Shown: piece by piece, positions 51,866 to 60,813 of the stretch
Layout of the letters: every line of letters starts with the position of its first letter
Position numbering within the stretch: position 1 is the first letter of the stretch
Origin: Streptomyces sp. SAJ15
Lineage (GTDB): Bacteria > Actinomycetota > Actinomycetes > Streptomycetales > Streptomycetaceae
Direction of reading: 5' to 3'
NCBI RefSeq assembly: GCF_007595705.1
Contig: NZ_NISY01000006.1
Coordinates: 1-64,000 of the forward strand
DNA length: 64,000 nucleotides
Position numbers and translations under genes: made by a program
Notes under the pieces: model-generated
The model's input: only the letters and a program-made list of their open reading frames with translations
Told to the model about the DNA's origin: nothing
Databases searched by the model: none

Positions 51866-53119
51866 TCACCGCCCACCGGCTCCACTTCGCCCTGTCGAAA
51901 ACAGCCCCCGCCGCTGTCGGCACCTCCCGCGCGGGGCCGGGAGGTACACCGCGGCCGCGAGGATCTGCACACACGCCGCCACGGTCAGGGCGCCGGGGAG
52001 CGACCATGAGGCGACGGGGCCGGCGGCTGCCGCGCCCAGGGCGTAGCCGGTGATCTTGAGGCTGGCGCCGGTGGTGAAGATCTGGCCGCGCAGACGGTCC
52101 GGCGCCTCCCGGTGCCGCACCGCGAACAAGGCGGTGAGCTGCGGCCCTTCGCCGATTCCGAGGAGGCAGACGGCGATGACGAGGGCGGCGGGTCGACCTG
52201 TCGCGGCCAGGGCCGACGCGGCGGCCTGCACCAGGGCGCCGGCCCAGACGACCGTGTCGGGGGCGATCGCACGCGGCGACCGGGCCAGCACGGCGTTGGC
52301 GACCAGGGCCGTGACGGCCGCGCAGGACAGCAGCAGCGCGCCGTGGCTGGCGCCACCGAAGGCGCGTTCGCCCAGCAGCGGGGCACAAACCGTCAGCATG
52401 CCCTGGGCGCCGCAACAGACGACGGAGGCGAGGGTCGCCCGGGCGAGGGGAGGGGTCCGGGTGATGAACCGCACCCCGGCGGCGAGGTCCCCGGCCAACG
52501 AGGTCGCGTGCGGACTCCCCGCCGGCCCGCCTCCCTCAGTGGTTCCGGATGCCGGTCCGCGGCCCGTGGGCAGGTGCCAGGCGGCAGGCGTCGCCAGGCC
52601 GATGAGCACCACCGAGAGCACGACGGCCGTCGGCGCGCCGCACGCCTCCGCCATGAGGCCGGCGAGGGCGGGCCCGACCAGGCCGGCCATGCTGAAGGTC
52701 ATCGCGTCCAGGGCGTTCGCCCGAGGGAGCCCCTCGGCCCCGACCACGCGCGGGAGTCGGGCCGTCCAGCCGCCCGAGAGCGCGGGCGCCGGCAACCCCG
52801 TGAACACGGCGATCAGCACGGTGACGGCGAACGGAAACCGGTCGAGACCCACGAGGATCACCGTCAGGCCCGTCGCGTAGAGAACGAGCGCCGCGGCCAG
52901 GAGGCGCCCCGGCCACCGTGCTCTGTCGAGGAGCGCGCCCAGCACCGGCCCGCCCACCGCGGCCGCGATCGTGATGCCCGCGAGCAGCGACGACGCCTCG
53001 GTGGCCGAACCGGCGAGCGCGAACCCGGCCAGCATGAGCGCCGGTCCGGACATGTCGTCCCCGACCCGGGCCGCCGTCGCACCGGCGAGATACGCACCCA
53101 TCGAGTAACGCCTTTTCAT
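51866..53119 (-). CDS. MFS transporter
   Basis: 417 residues with about twelve membrane helices and few charged residues in them. The N-terminal half includes MLAGFALAGSATEASSLLAG and VLGALLDRARWPGRLL, resembling the MFS loop 2-3 motif. A central hydrophilic loop of about 40 residues separates the halves, and the second half contains LGIGEGPQLTALFAVRHREAPDRLRGQIF. The substrate is unknown. ATG 53119 is preferred since the frame upstream is cysteine-rich, non-coding sequence running into the divergent gene. It is divergent from a CGNR-type regulator only 38 bases away, which may control it. Confidence 0.85.
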   Translation of the reverse strand: MKRRYSMGAYLAGATAARVGDDMSGPALMLAGFALAGSATEASSLLAGITIAAAVGGPVLGALLDRARWPGRLLAAALVLYATGLTVILVGLDRFPFAVTVLIAVFTGLPAPALSGGWTARLPRVVGAEGLPRANALDAMTFSMAGLVGPALAGLMAEACGAPTAVVLSVVLIGLATPAAWHLPTGRGPASGTTEGGGPAGSPHATSLAGDLAAGVRFITRTPPLARATLASVVCCGAQGMLTVCAPLLGERAFGGASHGALLLSCAAVTALVANAVLARSPRAIAPDTVVWAGALVQAAASALAATGRPAALVIAVCLLGIGEGPQLTALFAVRHREAPDRLRGQIFTTGASLKITGYALGAAAAGPVASWSLPGALTVAACVQILAAAVYLPAPRGRCRQRRGLFSTGRSGAGGR

Positions 53120-53157
53120 CGGCCACACGGTACGCAGGTAACTCAAAACCCTGCAAT

Positions 53158-53766
53158 ATGCGTTACATGCGCTACATTCCTGCCGTGCCCTCCGCAACCG
53201 ACGACTGGTCCACCCGACACTCCGTGCTGGCCATGGCGCGGCGCGCCGCCGCCCTCGTCAACGTCCTCGCCGACGAGTCCCCGGACCCGGGCGCGGTCGC
53301 CGAGGTGCTCCGTGCCCACGGCGAGACGGAGCCCCTCGACCTCACCCCCGATGACGTCGCCCAGATGCGCGCGTCAGCCGCCCTGTTGCGGGAGGTCTTC
53401 GCCGCCGGCCACGTCGACGGCGCCGCCACCGCCCTCAACCGCCTCCTGCACCAGCACACCGGACCGCTCCGCCTCACCGCACACGGCGGCGACGCCCCCT
53501 GGCATCCCCACCTCGACCGCGACGACGACGCCCCCTGGGGCGAGTGGCTGCTCGCCTCGTCCTGCCTGGCGTTGACCGTCCTCGTCTGGGATCACCAGCG
53601 CCCGCCCGGCAGGGTCTGCGCCTCGCCCAGCTGCCAGAACGTCTTCATCGCACAGGGCAGCGGCCCGGAGCGCCGCTACTGCTCGCGCCGCTGCGCGACC
53701 CGCGAACGCGTCGCGGCCCACCGCCGCTCCCACTCCGTCGCACACCCCGGCGACACCACCGGATAG
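53158..53766 (+). CDS. ABATE/CGNR-type zinc-finger regulator
   Basis: 202 residues. The N-terminal ABATE-like helical domain (HSVLAMARRAAALVNVLAD, DDVAQMRASAALLREVFAA) is followed by a CGNR-type zinc finger (CASPSCQNVFIAQGSGPERRYCSRRC). The last Cys is followed by ATR instead of the usual GNR. Such proteins are presumed transcription factors sensing stress or small molecules. It diverges from an MFS gene, a classic regulator-target pairing. The start is uncertain: ATG 53158, ATG 53167 and GTG 53185 are all in frame, and none has a ribosome site. Confidence 0.78.
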   Translation: MRYMRYIPAVPSATDDWSTRHSVLAMARRAAALVNVLADESPDPGAVAEVLRAHGETEPLDLTPDDVAQMRASAALLREVFAAGHVDGAATALNRLLHQHTGPLRLTAHGGDAPWHPHLDRDDDAPWGEWLLASSCLALTVLVWDHQRPPGRVCASPSCQNVFIAQGSGPERRYCSRRCATRERVAAHRRSHSVAHPGDTTG

Positions 53767-54091
53767 CCACCGGTCGGTCACCGGTCGGCATTCCCGTACG
53801 CCCGTCGGGGCCACCCGGCGCAGGGCGAGCGCGGCGGGGGCGACGGAGAGGACCACCGCGGCTGTCGCGCGGCACCCACCGCAAGATGCTCGCGGCCCTC
53901 GCCTACCCGCGGGCCTGACCGGTAACCGCCCCGCACCCCGCCTCGGCCCGATCACGCCGATCGTCGGTGCGGCGGCACCCGCCGCACCGGGAGGGCGGCG
54001 CGGGCGGCGTCAGGGCCCGCGTACGCGACCGGGCACGCCGTCACCGGGAATCGTCTGGTGAGGTGGCGGAGCCGGCTGTGAGGATGGTCGG
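53767..54091. other. intergenic region
   Basis: 325 bases with no supported gene. Open frames are extensions of noise, and no strong hairpin or repeat was identified. Confidence 0.4.
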
Positions 54092-54787
54092 ATGAGAGCC
54101 GACACCGCGTACCACGGAGAGATGGGCGAGCGGTTCGCCGCCCAGGCCACGGACAGCGCCTACAACGCCCACACCGACCGGCCGGCCATGCTGAGGCTCG
54201 CCGGCGATGTGAGTGGGCTGCGGGTGGTGGACCTCGGATGCGGGGCGGGACACTACGCCGTCGAGCTCCTCGAGCGGGGCGCCGCGCGGGTCGTCGGCGT
54301 GGACGGGAGCGAGAGCATGCTGCGCGCCGCGGAGCGGCGGCTCGGCGACCGCGCCGTCCTGCGCCGGCACGACCTGGAGGAACCGCTGACCTTCCTGGAG
54401 GACCAGTCCTTCGACCTGGCCGTGATGGCGCTCGTCTACCACCACATCGACGCGCGCGAGCAACTCCTGGCCGAGATCCGGCGCGTGCTGCGACCAGGCG
54501 GCACCCTGCTCGTCTCCACGACCCACCCCACCGGTGACTGGAACTACTTCGGCGGCTCCTACTTCTCCGACGAACGTGTCGAGCTTCCCTTCGACGGCCG
54601 GTTCGCGCTGAGCTACTGGCGGATGACACTCGAGAGGTTCCTCGGCGAACTGCTGGGCGCCCGCTTCGTGTTGGAGGAGCTGGCCGAGCCGCGCGCCACC
54701 GAGAAGGCCCGACTGGCCGATCCACGTCGCTACGAGAAGACCCACACCAGCCCGTCCTTCCTGGCCGTCAGGCTCCGCCGCCCCTGA
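54092..54787 (+). CDS. class I SAM-dependent methyltransferase
   Basis: 231 residues. Motif I is LRVVDLGCGAGHYAVELLERG, followed by the acidic ribose-binding residue in VVGVDGSESMLRAAERR. Motif II is QSFDLAVMALVYHHIDAREQ, and motif III follows as LAEIRRVLRPGGTLLVSTTHPTG. The C-terminal part is aromatic (YFGGSYFSDERVELPF) and may form the acceptor pocket. The substrate is unknown; small-molecule methylation is most likely. It is monocistronic and no ribosome site is obvious. Confidence 0.88.
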   Translation: MRADTAYHGEMGERFAAQATDSAYNAHTDRPAMLRLAGDVSGLRVVDLGCGAGHYAVELLERGAARVVGVDGSESMLRAAERRLGDRAVLRRHDLEEPLTFLEDQSFDLAVMALVYHHIDAREQLLAEIRRVLRPGGTLLVSTTHPTGDWNYFGGSYFSDERVELPFDGRFALSYWRMTLERFLGELLGARFVLEELAEPRATEKARLADPRRYEKTHTSPSFLAVRLRRP

Positions 54788-54801
54788 CGGAACCCTCCGA
54801 A

Positions 54802-54988
54802 CGCCCGCCCCGTGTCGGGGCGTACCCTCGCGCGTTCGCCGGCCGCACGGCGTACGAGCGCTCCCCGCCCATCCGCCGGCCTACGGCGCCTGTCCGTTCC
54901 CCGCGCATCGCCCGCCCCGTGTCGGGGCGCACCGTCGCGCGTTCGCCGGCCGCACGGCGTACGAGCGCTCCCCGCGCATCCGCCGGCC
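54802..54988. repeat. 80-bp direct repeat, 107-bp period
   Basis: Two nearly identical 80-bp copies (54802-54881 and 54909-54988) lie between the methyltransferase and ABC transporter genes. Each begins with a small perfect hairpin (CGCCCCG-TGT-CGGGGCG). Differences are limited to a few bases. No gene is supported in 54788-55259. Confidence 0.8.
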
Positions 54989-55042
54989 CCCACGCCGAGG
55001 CTCGCGGCCGCGCACCCGTCAGGAGCCACCGTGCGCCTGCGC

Positions 55043-55066
55043 GCCCCCGGCCCCGTGGCCGGGGGC
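55043..55066. terminator. perfect 10-bp hairpin
   Basis: GCCCCCGGCC and GGCCGGGGGC are separated by CCGT. It is too far from the methyltransferase stop to be its first terminator, but may end read-through ahead of the ABC transporter promoter. Confidence 0.5.
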
Positions 55067-55259
55067 ATCGGCGTTTCGGCCATCAGCGCGCTCGGACGGG
55101 GCCGCGCCGCACAAGGGTCCATGGCCCCTACACCCCGCGCCCGTCGCTCTGTCACGAGGATTCCGGCCCGTCTCAAACACGTGTGTTCGATACCGAGGGT
55201 CGTGTCGTTGACCCGGATGCCACCCCAGACGCGCCCAACTCCCTGGAGAAGGAGACCAG

Positions 55260-57152
55260 TTGACCTCCGCGAACACACGGGAACAGCAGGCCGGCAGCGC
55301 CCCACCGCCGCCGCTACCGGCCGAGATCACCTATCACGGCGGGTACGCCGTGAACCCGCTCGGCGGGACCTCCTTTCGAACCCTGTGCGCCCGACTCCCG
55401 GGCGTCCTGCGTCGCATCGCCGGCATGGCCTGGCGCATCGACCGCCGGGCCGTACTGCTGCTCCTGGCATGCCAGTTGGTCACCGGCGTCGCGGCCGCCG
55501 TCCTGTTGGCGGCGACCGCCCGTGCCATGCGCCCGGTCTTCGGCGGCGGGACGGCCGCCGATCGGCTGCATCAGGCGCTGCCCGCCCTCCTGGTCGTCGG
55601 CGTCGCCGCCGGCCTCATCCGGTCCGTCGCGGCTCTGGCCATGTACGCCGAGCGACGGATCACGCCCCGCCTGACCACCGAGACGGACACCGCCCTGGTG
55701 GAAGCGGTCTGCCGGGTCGAGGCCGCGGCGTACGCCGTCGACGGCTTCGCCGACCGCCAGGAGGCCGCCGAGATGGGAGTGGTCCGCACCCATGTGATGG
55801 TCACCGACGCCCAGCGCTTCATGTCGGCCTCCATCAGGATGGTCACGGCCTCCGGCGCCCTCTCGGTGCTCAACCCGCTGCTGTTACCGCTGCTTCTCCT
55901 CGCCGTGCTCCCAGCCGGCGTCGGCGCGGTGCTCACCGCCCGCGTGGACTACGAGGTCCACTACGCGAACGTCGCCGACCGCAACGTCAGGGGGATGATG
56001 CGATGGTGGTCGACGACGCCCAAGTACGGCGACGAGGTCCGCGCCAACGGCATGACCGACTACCTGCTGTTCTGGTACAGGTCGCTGTCGGACCGCTGCG
56101 ACCGGCGCACCCTGGGCGCCGCCCCGCGCGCCCTGCGGATCGCCCTCGCCTCGTCCCTCGCCAGCGGCGTCTTCCTCGTCGCCACATGGGCCGCGCTCGC
56201 CTGGCTCACGATGACCGGTCGGATCGCGCTCGCCCTCGCGGCGACGGCGGTCGTCGCCGTCCAGACGACGCTCGCCGCCCTGTCCCAGGTCGTCGTCAAC
56301 GGCGCCGCGCTCTTCCACACCAGTCTGTACCTGACCGACATGCGGGCGTTCCTCGACGACGCCGCGCGACGGGCGCCCAAGCGGGGCGCGCTCTCCGTGG
56401 CCGCACCGGTGGAGGAGATCCGGCTGGACGAGGTCGGGTACCGGTACCCGGGCAAGGACCGGCCGGCCGTCGACGGCGTCTCGTTGACGCTGCGCCGCGG
56501 GGAGATCCTCGCGATCGTCGGTGTGAACGGCTCCGGAAAGTCGACCCTCACCCGCCTCATCACCGGCATCTACCTCGCCGACAAGGGCCGGGTCACGTGG
56601 AACGACACGGACCTCGCGGACGCCGACCCGGCCACCGTCTGGAGCCGCACCGGACTGGTCCCGCAGATCTTCGCCCAGTGGCCGCTCCGGGTCCGCGAGA
56701 ACGTCAACCTCGGCCAGCCCCGCGGTTTCGACGACGGACCCGTGTGGGACGCGGTCGACGCCGTCGGCATGCGCGAGGCGGTCGAGGAGCTGCCCGCCGG
56801 TCTCGACACCCTGCTCGCCCGGGAGATCTTCGGCGGGGCGGAGCTCTCCGGCGGGCAGTGGCAGCGGCTGGCCTGCTCCAGGGCCCTGTACCGCCGACCG
56901 TCGCTGCTCATCCTCGACGAGCCCACATCCCAGATGGACCCGCGGGGCGAGCACGTCATCTTCGAGCGGATCAAGGCCATCGCGGCCGACCGCATCACCA
57001 TCGTGGTCACCCACCGCCTCGAGAACACCAAGGTCGCCGACCGCATCGTGGTGATGGAACACGGCCGCATCACCGAACAGGGCCGCTACGACGACCTCGT
57101 CCACGCCGGCGGAACCTTCGCCGAACTCCTCGCACTCTCCCAGGACCGCTAG
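55260..57152 (+). CDS. ABC exporter, fused permease and ATPase
   Basis: 630 residues. The N-terminal part has about six membrane helices (AVLLLLACQLVTGVAAAVLLAA, LLLPLLLLAVLPAGVGAVL, GVFLVATWAALAWLTM). The ATPase part (about 380-625) has Walker A IVGVNGSGKSTLTRL, a Q-loop (TGLVPQIFAQWP), signature LSGGQWQRLACSRALY and Walker B LLILDEPTSQMDPRG. It is a half-transporter that dimerises to export lipids, peptides or drugs. TTG 55260 follows GGAGAAGGAGA closely and begins the coding bias. Codon 209 is TTA. No substrate gene is adjacent, and it lies 30 kb from the lasso cluster. Confidence 0.88.
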   Translation: MTSANTREQQAGSAPPPPLPAEITYHGGYAVNPLGGTSFRTLCARLPGVLRRIAGMAWRIDRRAVLLLLACQLVTGVAAAVLLAATARAMRPVFGGGTAADRLHQALPALLVVGVAAGLIRSVAALAMYAERRITPRLTTETDTALVEAVCRVEAAAYAVDGFADRQEAAEMGVVRTHVMVTDAQRFMSASIRMVTASGALSVLNPLLLPLLLLAVLPAGVGAVLTARVDYEVHYANVADRNVRGMMRWWSTTPKYGDEVRANGMTDYLLFWYRSLSDRCDRRTLGAAPRALRIALASSLASGVFLVATWAALAWLTMTGRIALALAATAVVAVQTTLAALSQVVVNGAALFHTSLYLTDMRAFLDDAARRAPKRGALSVAAPVEEIRLDEVGYRYPGKDRPAVDGVSLTLRRGEILAIVGVNGSGKSTLTRLITGIYLADKGRVTWNDTDLADADPATVWSRTGLVPQIFAQWPLRVRENVNLGQPRGFDDGPVWDAVDAVGMREAVEELPAGLDTLLAREIFGGAELSGGQWQRLACSRALYRRPSLLILDEPTSQMDPRGEHVIFERIKAIAADRITIVVTHRLENTKVADRIVVMEHGRITEQGRYDDLVHAGGTFAELLALSQDR

Positions 57153-57169
57153 GCAACCCCTGTCCCGCT

Positions 57170-57213
57170 GGTCGGTCGGTGGGGACGCGCCGCCGCGTCC
57201 CCACCGGCCGACC
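57170..57213 (+). terminator. strong 20-bp stem terminator
   Basis: 57170-57189 pairs with 57194-57213 with only one G-T pair and a 4-base loop, 17 bases after the ABC exporter stop. Confidence 0.85.
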
Positions 57214-57390
57214 GGCCACCGCGTATCGGGAGAGGCGCGACAGGCTCCGGTGTGGGGCTGTGCGCGCGCGGGCGGCGTTGTCAGTGGTCGCCTCTATCTT
57301 CAGTCGTGTTCCGCCGATCTGGCGTGGACTTCCCCTTGGTGCATTGGAGATGGTGCGTTGTCATATCGGGAGAGGTCGAGCACGGCGCGT

Positions 57391-57861
57391 GTGATACCGC
57401 CCGCGAGGCCGCGGAAGCTCGCCAAGGTCCCGTTCGTCGAGTTGGCCGACGGACGCCTGCAGGGCGTGGTGTCCAGCGGCTCGGACATCGAGCGGGTCTA
57501 TGTGTCCTCGGTGGCGGCCGGCACGTACGCGTTCGCCTGCAGCACCAACAACAACCGGCCCTGCGGCGGGGCGCGCGGCTCGTTCTGCAACCACATCCGG
57601 GCCCTGATCAACGAGGCGGTGCTGCAGTACGGCGCGGAGCGGGTCACCCGCTATCTGCGGGTCGAGCCCGCGGACGGGGAGCCGACCGCGCAGACCATCG
57701 CCACCGCCATGAGCGGCACGCGTCCGCCCCAGGGAGACACCAAGGCCGCCGCGCCCGTCTTCAGCCGGTTCCTGCGCCACCTGGCCTATCTGGAGCTGGC
57801 GCCGACCACCGCGCCGCTGCCGGAGATGCAGTGGTTCCCGCCGACCAGGGCGGTGGCCTGA
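57391..57861 (+). CDS. SWIM zinc-finger protein (YehQ-like)
   Basis: 156 residues. The SWIM-type zinc finger is at about 45-72: Cys in YAFACSTNNNRPC and Cys-x-His in GSFCNHIRALIN. A short helical C-terminal part follows, ending near PEMQWFPP. SWIM fingers bind DNA or proteins. This is the first gene of a five-gene operon whose members correspond to E. coli yehQ, yehP, yehL and yehM. GTG 57391 starts the coding bias, but no good ribosome site is present. TTG 57358 is another option. Confidence 0.78.
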   Translation: MIPPARPRKLAKVPFVELADGRLQGVVSSGSDIERVYVSSVAAGTYAFACSTNNNRPCGGARGSFCNHIRALINEAVLQYGAERVTRYLRVEPADGEPTAQTIATAMSGTRPPQGDTKAAAPVFSRFLRHLAYLELAPTTAPLPEMQWFPPTRAVA

Positions 57862-59249
57862 TGCGCGCCGACCTGTTCGCCGAAGCCTTCGACGGGCTCG
57901 ACGAGGCCCTGGCCGCCGTAGACGCCTTCGACCAGGCTCTCGTCGCCGGCCTGCTCCGCCCGCAGCCCGCCCAGGCGGCCGGCCTGACCGAGCTCGCCCA
58001 CGCCGTCGCGGGGAGCCCGCTGGCCGCCAGGGTCGCCGAGGCGGTCGAGAAGGCAGCGGCCGGCGCCGCGAGCGAGGACCACTTCATCGCGCTCGCCGCC
58101 GCCCGCACCGCGCTGCTCGGCTCGGTCCACGACGCGCTGACGGCCCGGGTCGCGGAGGCGACCGGTCGGACGCGGGGCGAGGAGACCGCCGTACCGCCCG
58201 GTGCCGAGCAGGCGGTGAACGTGCTGGCCGCGGCCCGCTCCTGGCTCTCCGACCTGGCCCGCGCCGGGTGGCGGGGCATCGACCACGAGCTGGTCGCCGG
58301 CTCCGCGCAGGTCGTCTCCGCGATGCTTCCGGACCCGGCCCTGCGACGCCTGGCGACGCTCCTCGACGGCTTCGCCGCCGAGCTCGCCGCGTCCTGCCCG
58401 GGCGTCACCCTGGAGCGTGTGCCGGCCCGGCGCTGGGCCGACCTGTGGTCGCGCGCGATGCTGCTGACGCTGCCCGGTGCGGCCGCCGCGCCCCCGACCG
58501 GTACGGCCACCGGCCGCCTGCTGCCCCTCGGCGTCGATGTGCAGGAACACGCGACCGCCGTCCAGGCCCAGGTCCACGCGGTGTTCGAGCCCGCCGACGG
58601 GGCCGCGCCGCGCCTGGTGCGGGCCAGCGTGTCGGCGCCGAAGCCCGACACGGTCGTCGGAGCCGGGCTGTGGCAGCTGCTCCGCCCGCACCTGTCGCTC
58701 CTGGCGGCCGTCGGTGAAGGCCGCTCCATGGACCTCGCCGACATGCCGGTCACCGCCGAGGGCGACCTGCTGTGGAGCGACGAGCACGCTCGGCAGGGTG
58801 AGCCCGCCGACGCCTTCGCCACCGCGCGTGTCGCCCTGCCGACCGCCGTCGACGCGGTGACGGCGCCGCTCGACCGGCACCCGGCGCGCGTCGCCGTGCC
58901 CGTCTTCCTGGAGGGCTACACCGCCCAGAAGGACGACGACGGGCTGACGTTCACCGTCGCGGGACACCCGCTCGCCGTCGACACCGACCGCATGCCCACC
59001 GCCGGTCCGCTCACCCCCGAGGCCGTCGCGGCGTCCGCCGCGTGCGTCGGGCTGCTCCGCTGGGACGCCGGGACGTTCCGTGTCCAGCCCCTGGCCGTGG
59101 AGACGACCGTGCGGAAGAAGACCGTCGCGCTCCATGCCGGGGGGTGGGCCGGCGGCACCACCGACAAGGCGGGCGTCAGGGCCGAGAAGGCCGCCACCGA
59201 CGCCGTGGCCGTGCTGCGGGAGCGAGCCGGAAGGCTGCTGCGGAAATGA
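57861..59249 (+). CDS. conserved protein of unknown function in MoxR-vWA operon
   Basis: 462 residues, Ala-rich and soluble. I recognise no named domain. The N-terminal half is helical (LDEALAAVDAFDQALVAGLL, SWLSDLARAGWRGIDHELVAG). The C-terminal half is mixed (RLVRASVSAPKPDTVVG, LTFTVAGHPLAVDTDRMP, FRVQPLAVETTVRKKTVALHAGGW). Its start shares one base with the SWIM gene stop, and its stop overlaps the vWA start (ATGA). It is thus an obligate-looking operon partner. It may correspond to the C-terminal part of larger SWIM proteins such as YehQ; that is inference. Confidence 0.75.
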   Translation: MRADLFAEAFDGLDEALAAVDAFDQALVAGLLRPQPAQAAGLTELAHAVAGSPLAARVAEAVEKAAAGAASEDHFIALAAARTALLGSVHDALTARVAEATGRTRGEETAVPPGAEQAVNVLAAARSWLSDLARAGWRGIDHELVAGSAQVVSAMLPDPALRRLATLLDGFAAELAASCPGVTLERVPARRWADLWSRAMLLTLPGAAAAPPTGTATGRLLPLGVDVQEHATAVQAQVHAVFEPADGAAPRLVRASVSAPKPDTVVGAGLWQLLRPHLSLLAAVGEGRSMDLADMPVTAEGDLLWSDEHARQGEPADAFATARVALPTAVDAVTAPLDRHPARVAVPVFLEGYTAQKDDDGLTFTVAGHPLAVDTDRMPTAGPLTPEAVAASAACVGLLRWDAGTFRVQPLAVETTVRKKTVALHAGGWAGGTTDKAGVRAEKAATDAVAVLRERAGRLLRK

Positions 59250-60775
59250 CCGAGCACACCATCGACACGACGGCCCGAACGATGGAGCACACCACCGAAC
59301 CGACGGCCGAACCGCCAGCCGGACAGGCGATCGGACCGACCACCGGGCAGAGCGCCGGGCCGGCGACCGCGCCGACGACAGCCAACGCCGAGGTGGACCC
59401 GCACGACAACCGCCGTCAGGCGCTGTACTGGAGACTCCTCGCCCGCCTCTTCGACCCCGAGGAACAGGCCACACTGGAATCGGCGAGCCTCGCCGTCGTC
59501 GAGGACATCGGTCTGCCGTCCGCGCTGCTGGACCCGCAGACCTCGGTCGACTCGATCGTGCAGCGCCACCCCGAGCTGGCCGCCGAGTTCGACGGCCTGA
59601 TGACGCCGGAGGCCGACGAGGACGGCGGACGCGACCGGACCGCCGAGGTACGGCGCGCGGCGCTGGTGTCCAAGGTGCTGCTCAACGTGTTCGCCTCCGG
59701 CTCCGGCACGGTCACCGCCGGACAGCTGGCGCGCTGGCAGTCCGACGCGGGCTGGCTGGAGCGCGCGTTCGGCTGCAAGCCCGGCGAGCTGCGCGGCGGC
59801 CGCGCCGGGGGAGGGGGCGGAGGGGACGTCAGCCCGACCGGCACCGGCGGTGGCGGCACGACACCGGACCTCAGCCGGCTGATCCCGGCGATCGGCCCCG
59901 AACTCGGCGCCATCGAGGCCGACCTCGTCAAGCGGATGCATCTGCGCGAGGTGCTGGCCGACCCCCAGCTCGCCGCGCGGCTGACCCCGAGCATGTCGCT
60001 GATCGAGCAGCTGCTGCGGGACAAGAACAACCTCTCGGGCGTGGCCCTGGCCAACGCCAAGGCCCTGATCCGCCGCTTCGTCGACGAGGTCGCCGAAGTG
60101 CTGCGCACGCAGGTGGAGAAGGCCACGGTAGGCGCCCTTGACCGCTCCATCCCGCCCAAGCGGGTGTTCCGCAACCTCGACATCGACCGCACGATCTGGA
60201 AGAACCTCACCAACTGGAGCCCGGAGGAGGAGCGGCTGTACGTCGACCGCCTCTACTACCGGCACACCGTCCGCAAGACCACGCCCCAGCGGCTGATCGT
60301 CGTCGTGGACCAGTCCGGCTCGATGGTCGACTCCATGGTGAACTGCACCATCCTGGCGTCGATCTTCGCCGGGCTGCCGAAGGTGGACGTCCACCTCATC
60401 GCGTACGACACGCAGGCGCTCGACCTCACCCCGTGGGTCCACGACCCGTTCGAGACCCTGCTGCGCACCAACCTCGGGGGTGGCACCGACGGCACCGTCG
60501 CCATGGCGCTCGCCCAGCCGAAGATCGCCGAGCCCCGCAACACCGTCGTGGTGTGGATCTCCGACTTCTTCGAATGGCAGACGGAGCCGCTGTTCGAGAG
60601 CATGGCCGCCATTCACCGCTCCGGAGCGAAGTTCATCCCGGTCGGCTCGGTGACCAGCTCCGGCCGCGGCAGCGTCAACCCGTGGTTCCGGGAGCGGTTC
60701 AAGGACCTCGGCACGCCGGTGCTCTCCGGCCACATCCGCAAGCTCGTCCACGAACTCAAGACGTTCCTCGCTTGA
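59246..60775 (+). CDS. vWA domain protein (YehP-like)
   Basis: 509 residues. A Thr/Pro-rich N-terminus (1-50) precedes a helical part (about 55-320), broken by a Gly-rich linker near 190-210. The von Willebrand A domain begins near 345: RLIVVVDQSGSMVDSMV holds the MIDAS DxSxS motif, GGGTDGTVAM the Thr, and VVVWISDFFEW the last Asp. MoxR-type AAA+ ATPases and vWA partners form remodelling complexes in which the vWA protein acts as adaptor. It is followed 38 bases later by the AAA+ gene and preceded by an ATGA overlap. Confidence 0.9.
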   Translation: MTEHTIDTTARTMEHTTEPTAEPPAGQAIGPTTGQSAGPATAPTTANAEVDPHDNRRQALYWRLLARLFDPEEQATLESASLAVVEDIGLPSALLDPQTSVDSIVQRHPELAAEFDGLMTPEADEDGGRDRTAEVRRAALVSKVLLNVFASGSGTVTAGQLARWQSDAGWLERAFGCKPGELRGGRAGGGGGGDVSPTGTGGGGTTPDLSRLIPAIGPELGAIEADLVKRMHLREVLADPQLAARLTPSMSLIEQLLRDKNNLSGVALANAKALIRRFVDEVAEVLRTQVEKATVGALDRSIPPKRVFRNLDIDRTIWKNLTNWSPEEERLYVDRLYYRHTVRKTTPQRLIVVVDQSGSMVDSMVNCTILASIFAGLPKVDVHLIAYDTQALDLTPWVHDPFETLLRTNLGGGTDGTVAMALAQPKIAEPRNTVVVWISDFFEWQTEPLFESMAAIHRSGAKFIPVGSVTSSGRGSVNPWFRERFKDLGTPVLSGHIRKLVHELKTFLA

Positions 60776-60813
60776 GTCCTGTTGAGAGACCTCTTCTTGA
60801 GAAAGGCCCTTAC

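Noticed and set aside
54730..55305. 191-residue minus-strand frame
   Set aside because: It spans the 80-bp duplication and hairpins, and the translation is low-complexity Arg/Ala/Gly.
55260..57152. ABC exporter as the missing lasso D protein
   Set aside because: It is 30 kb away, preceded and followed by unrelated units and terminators, so nothing links it to the lasso cluster.
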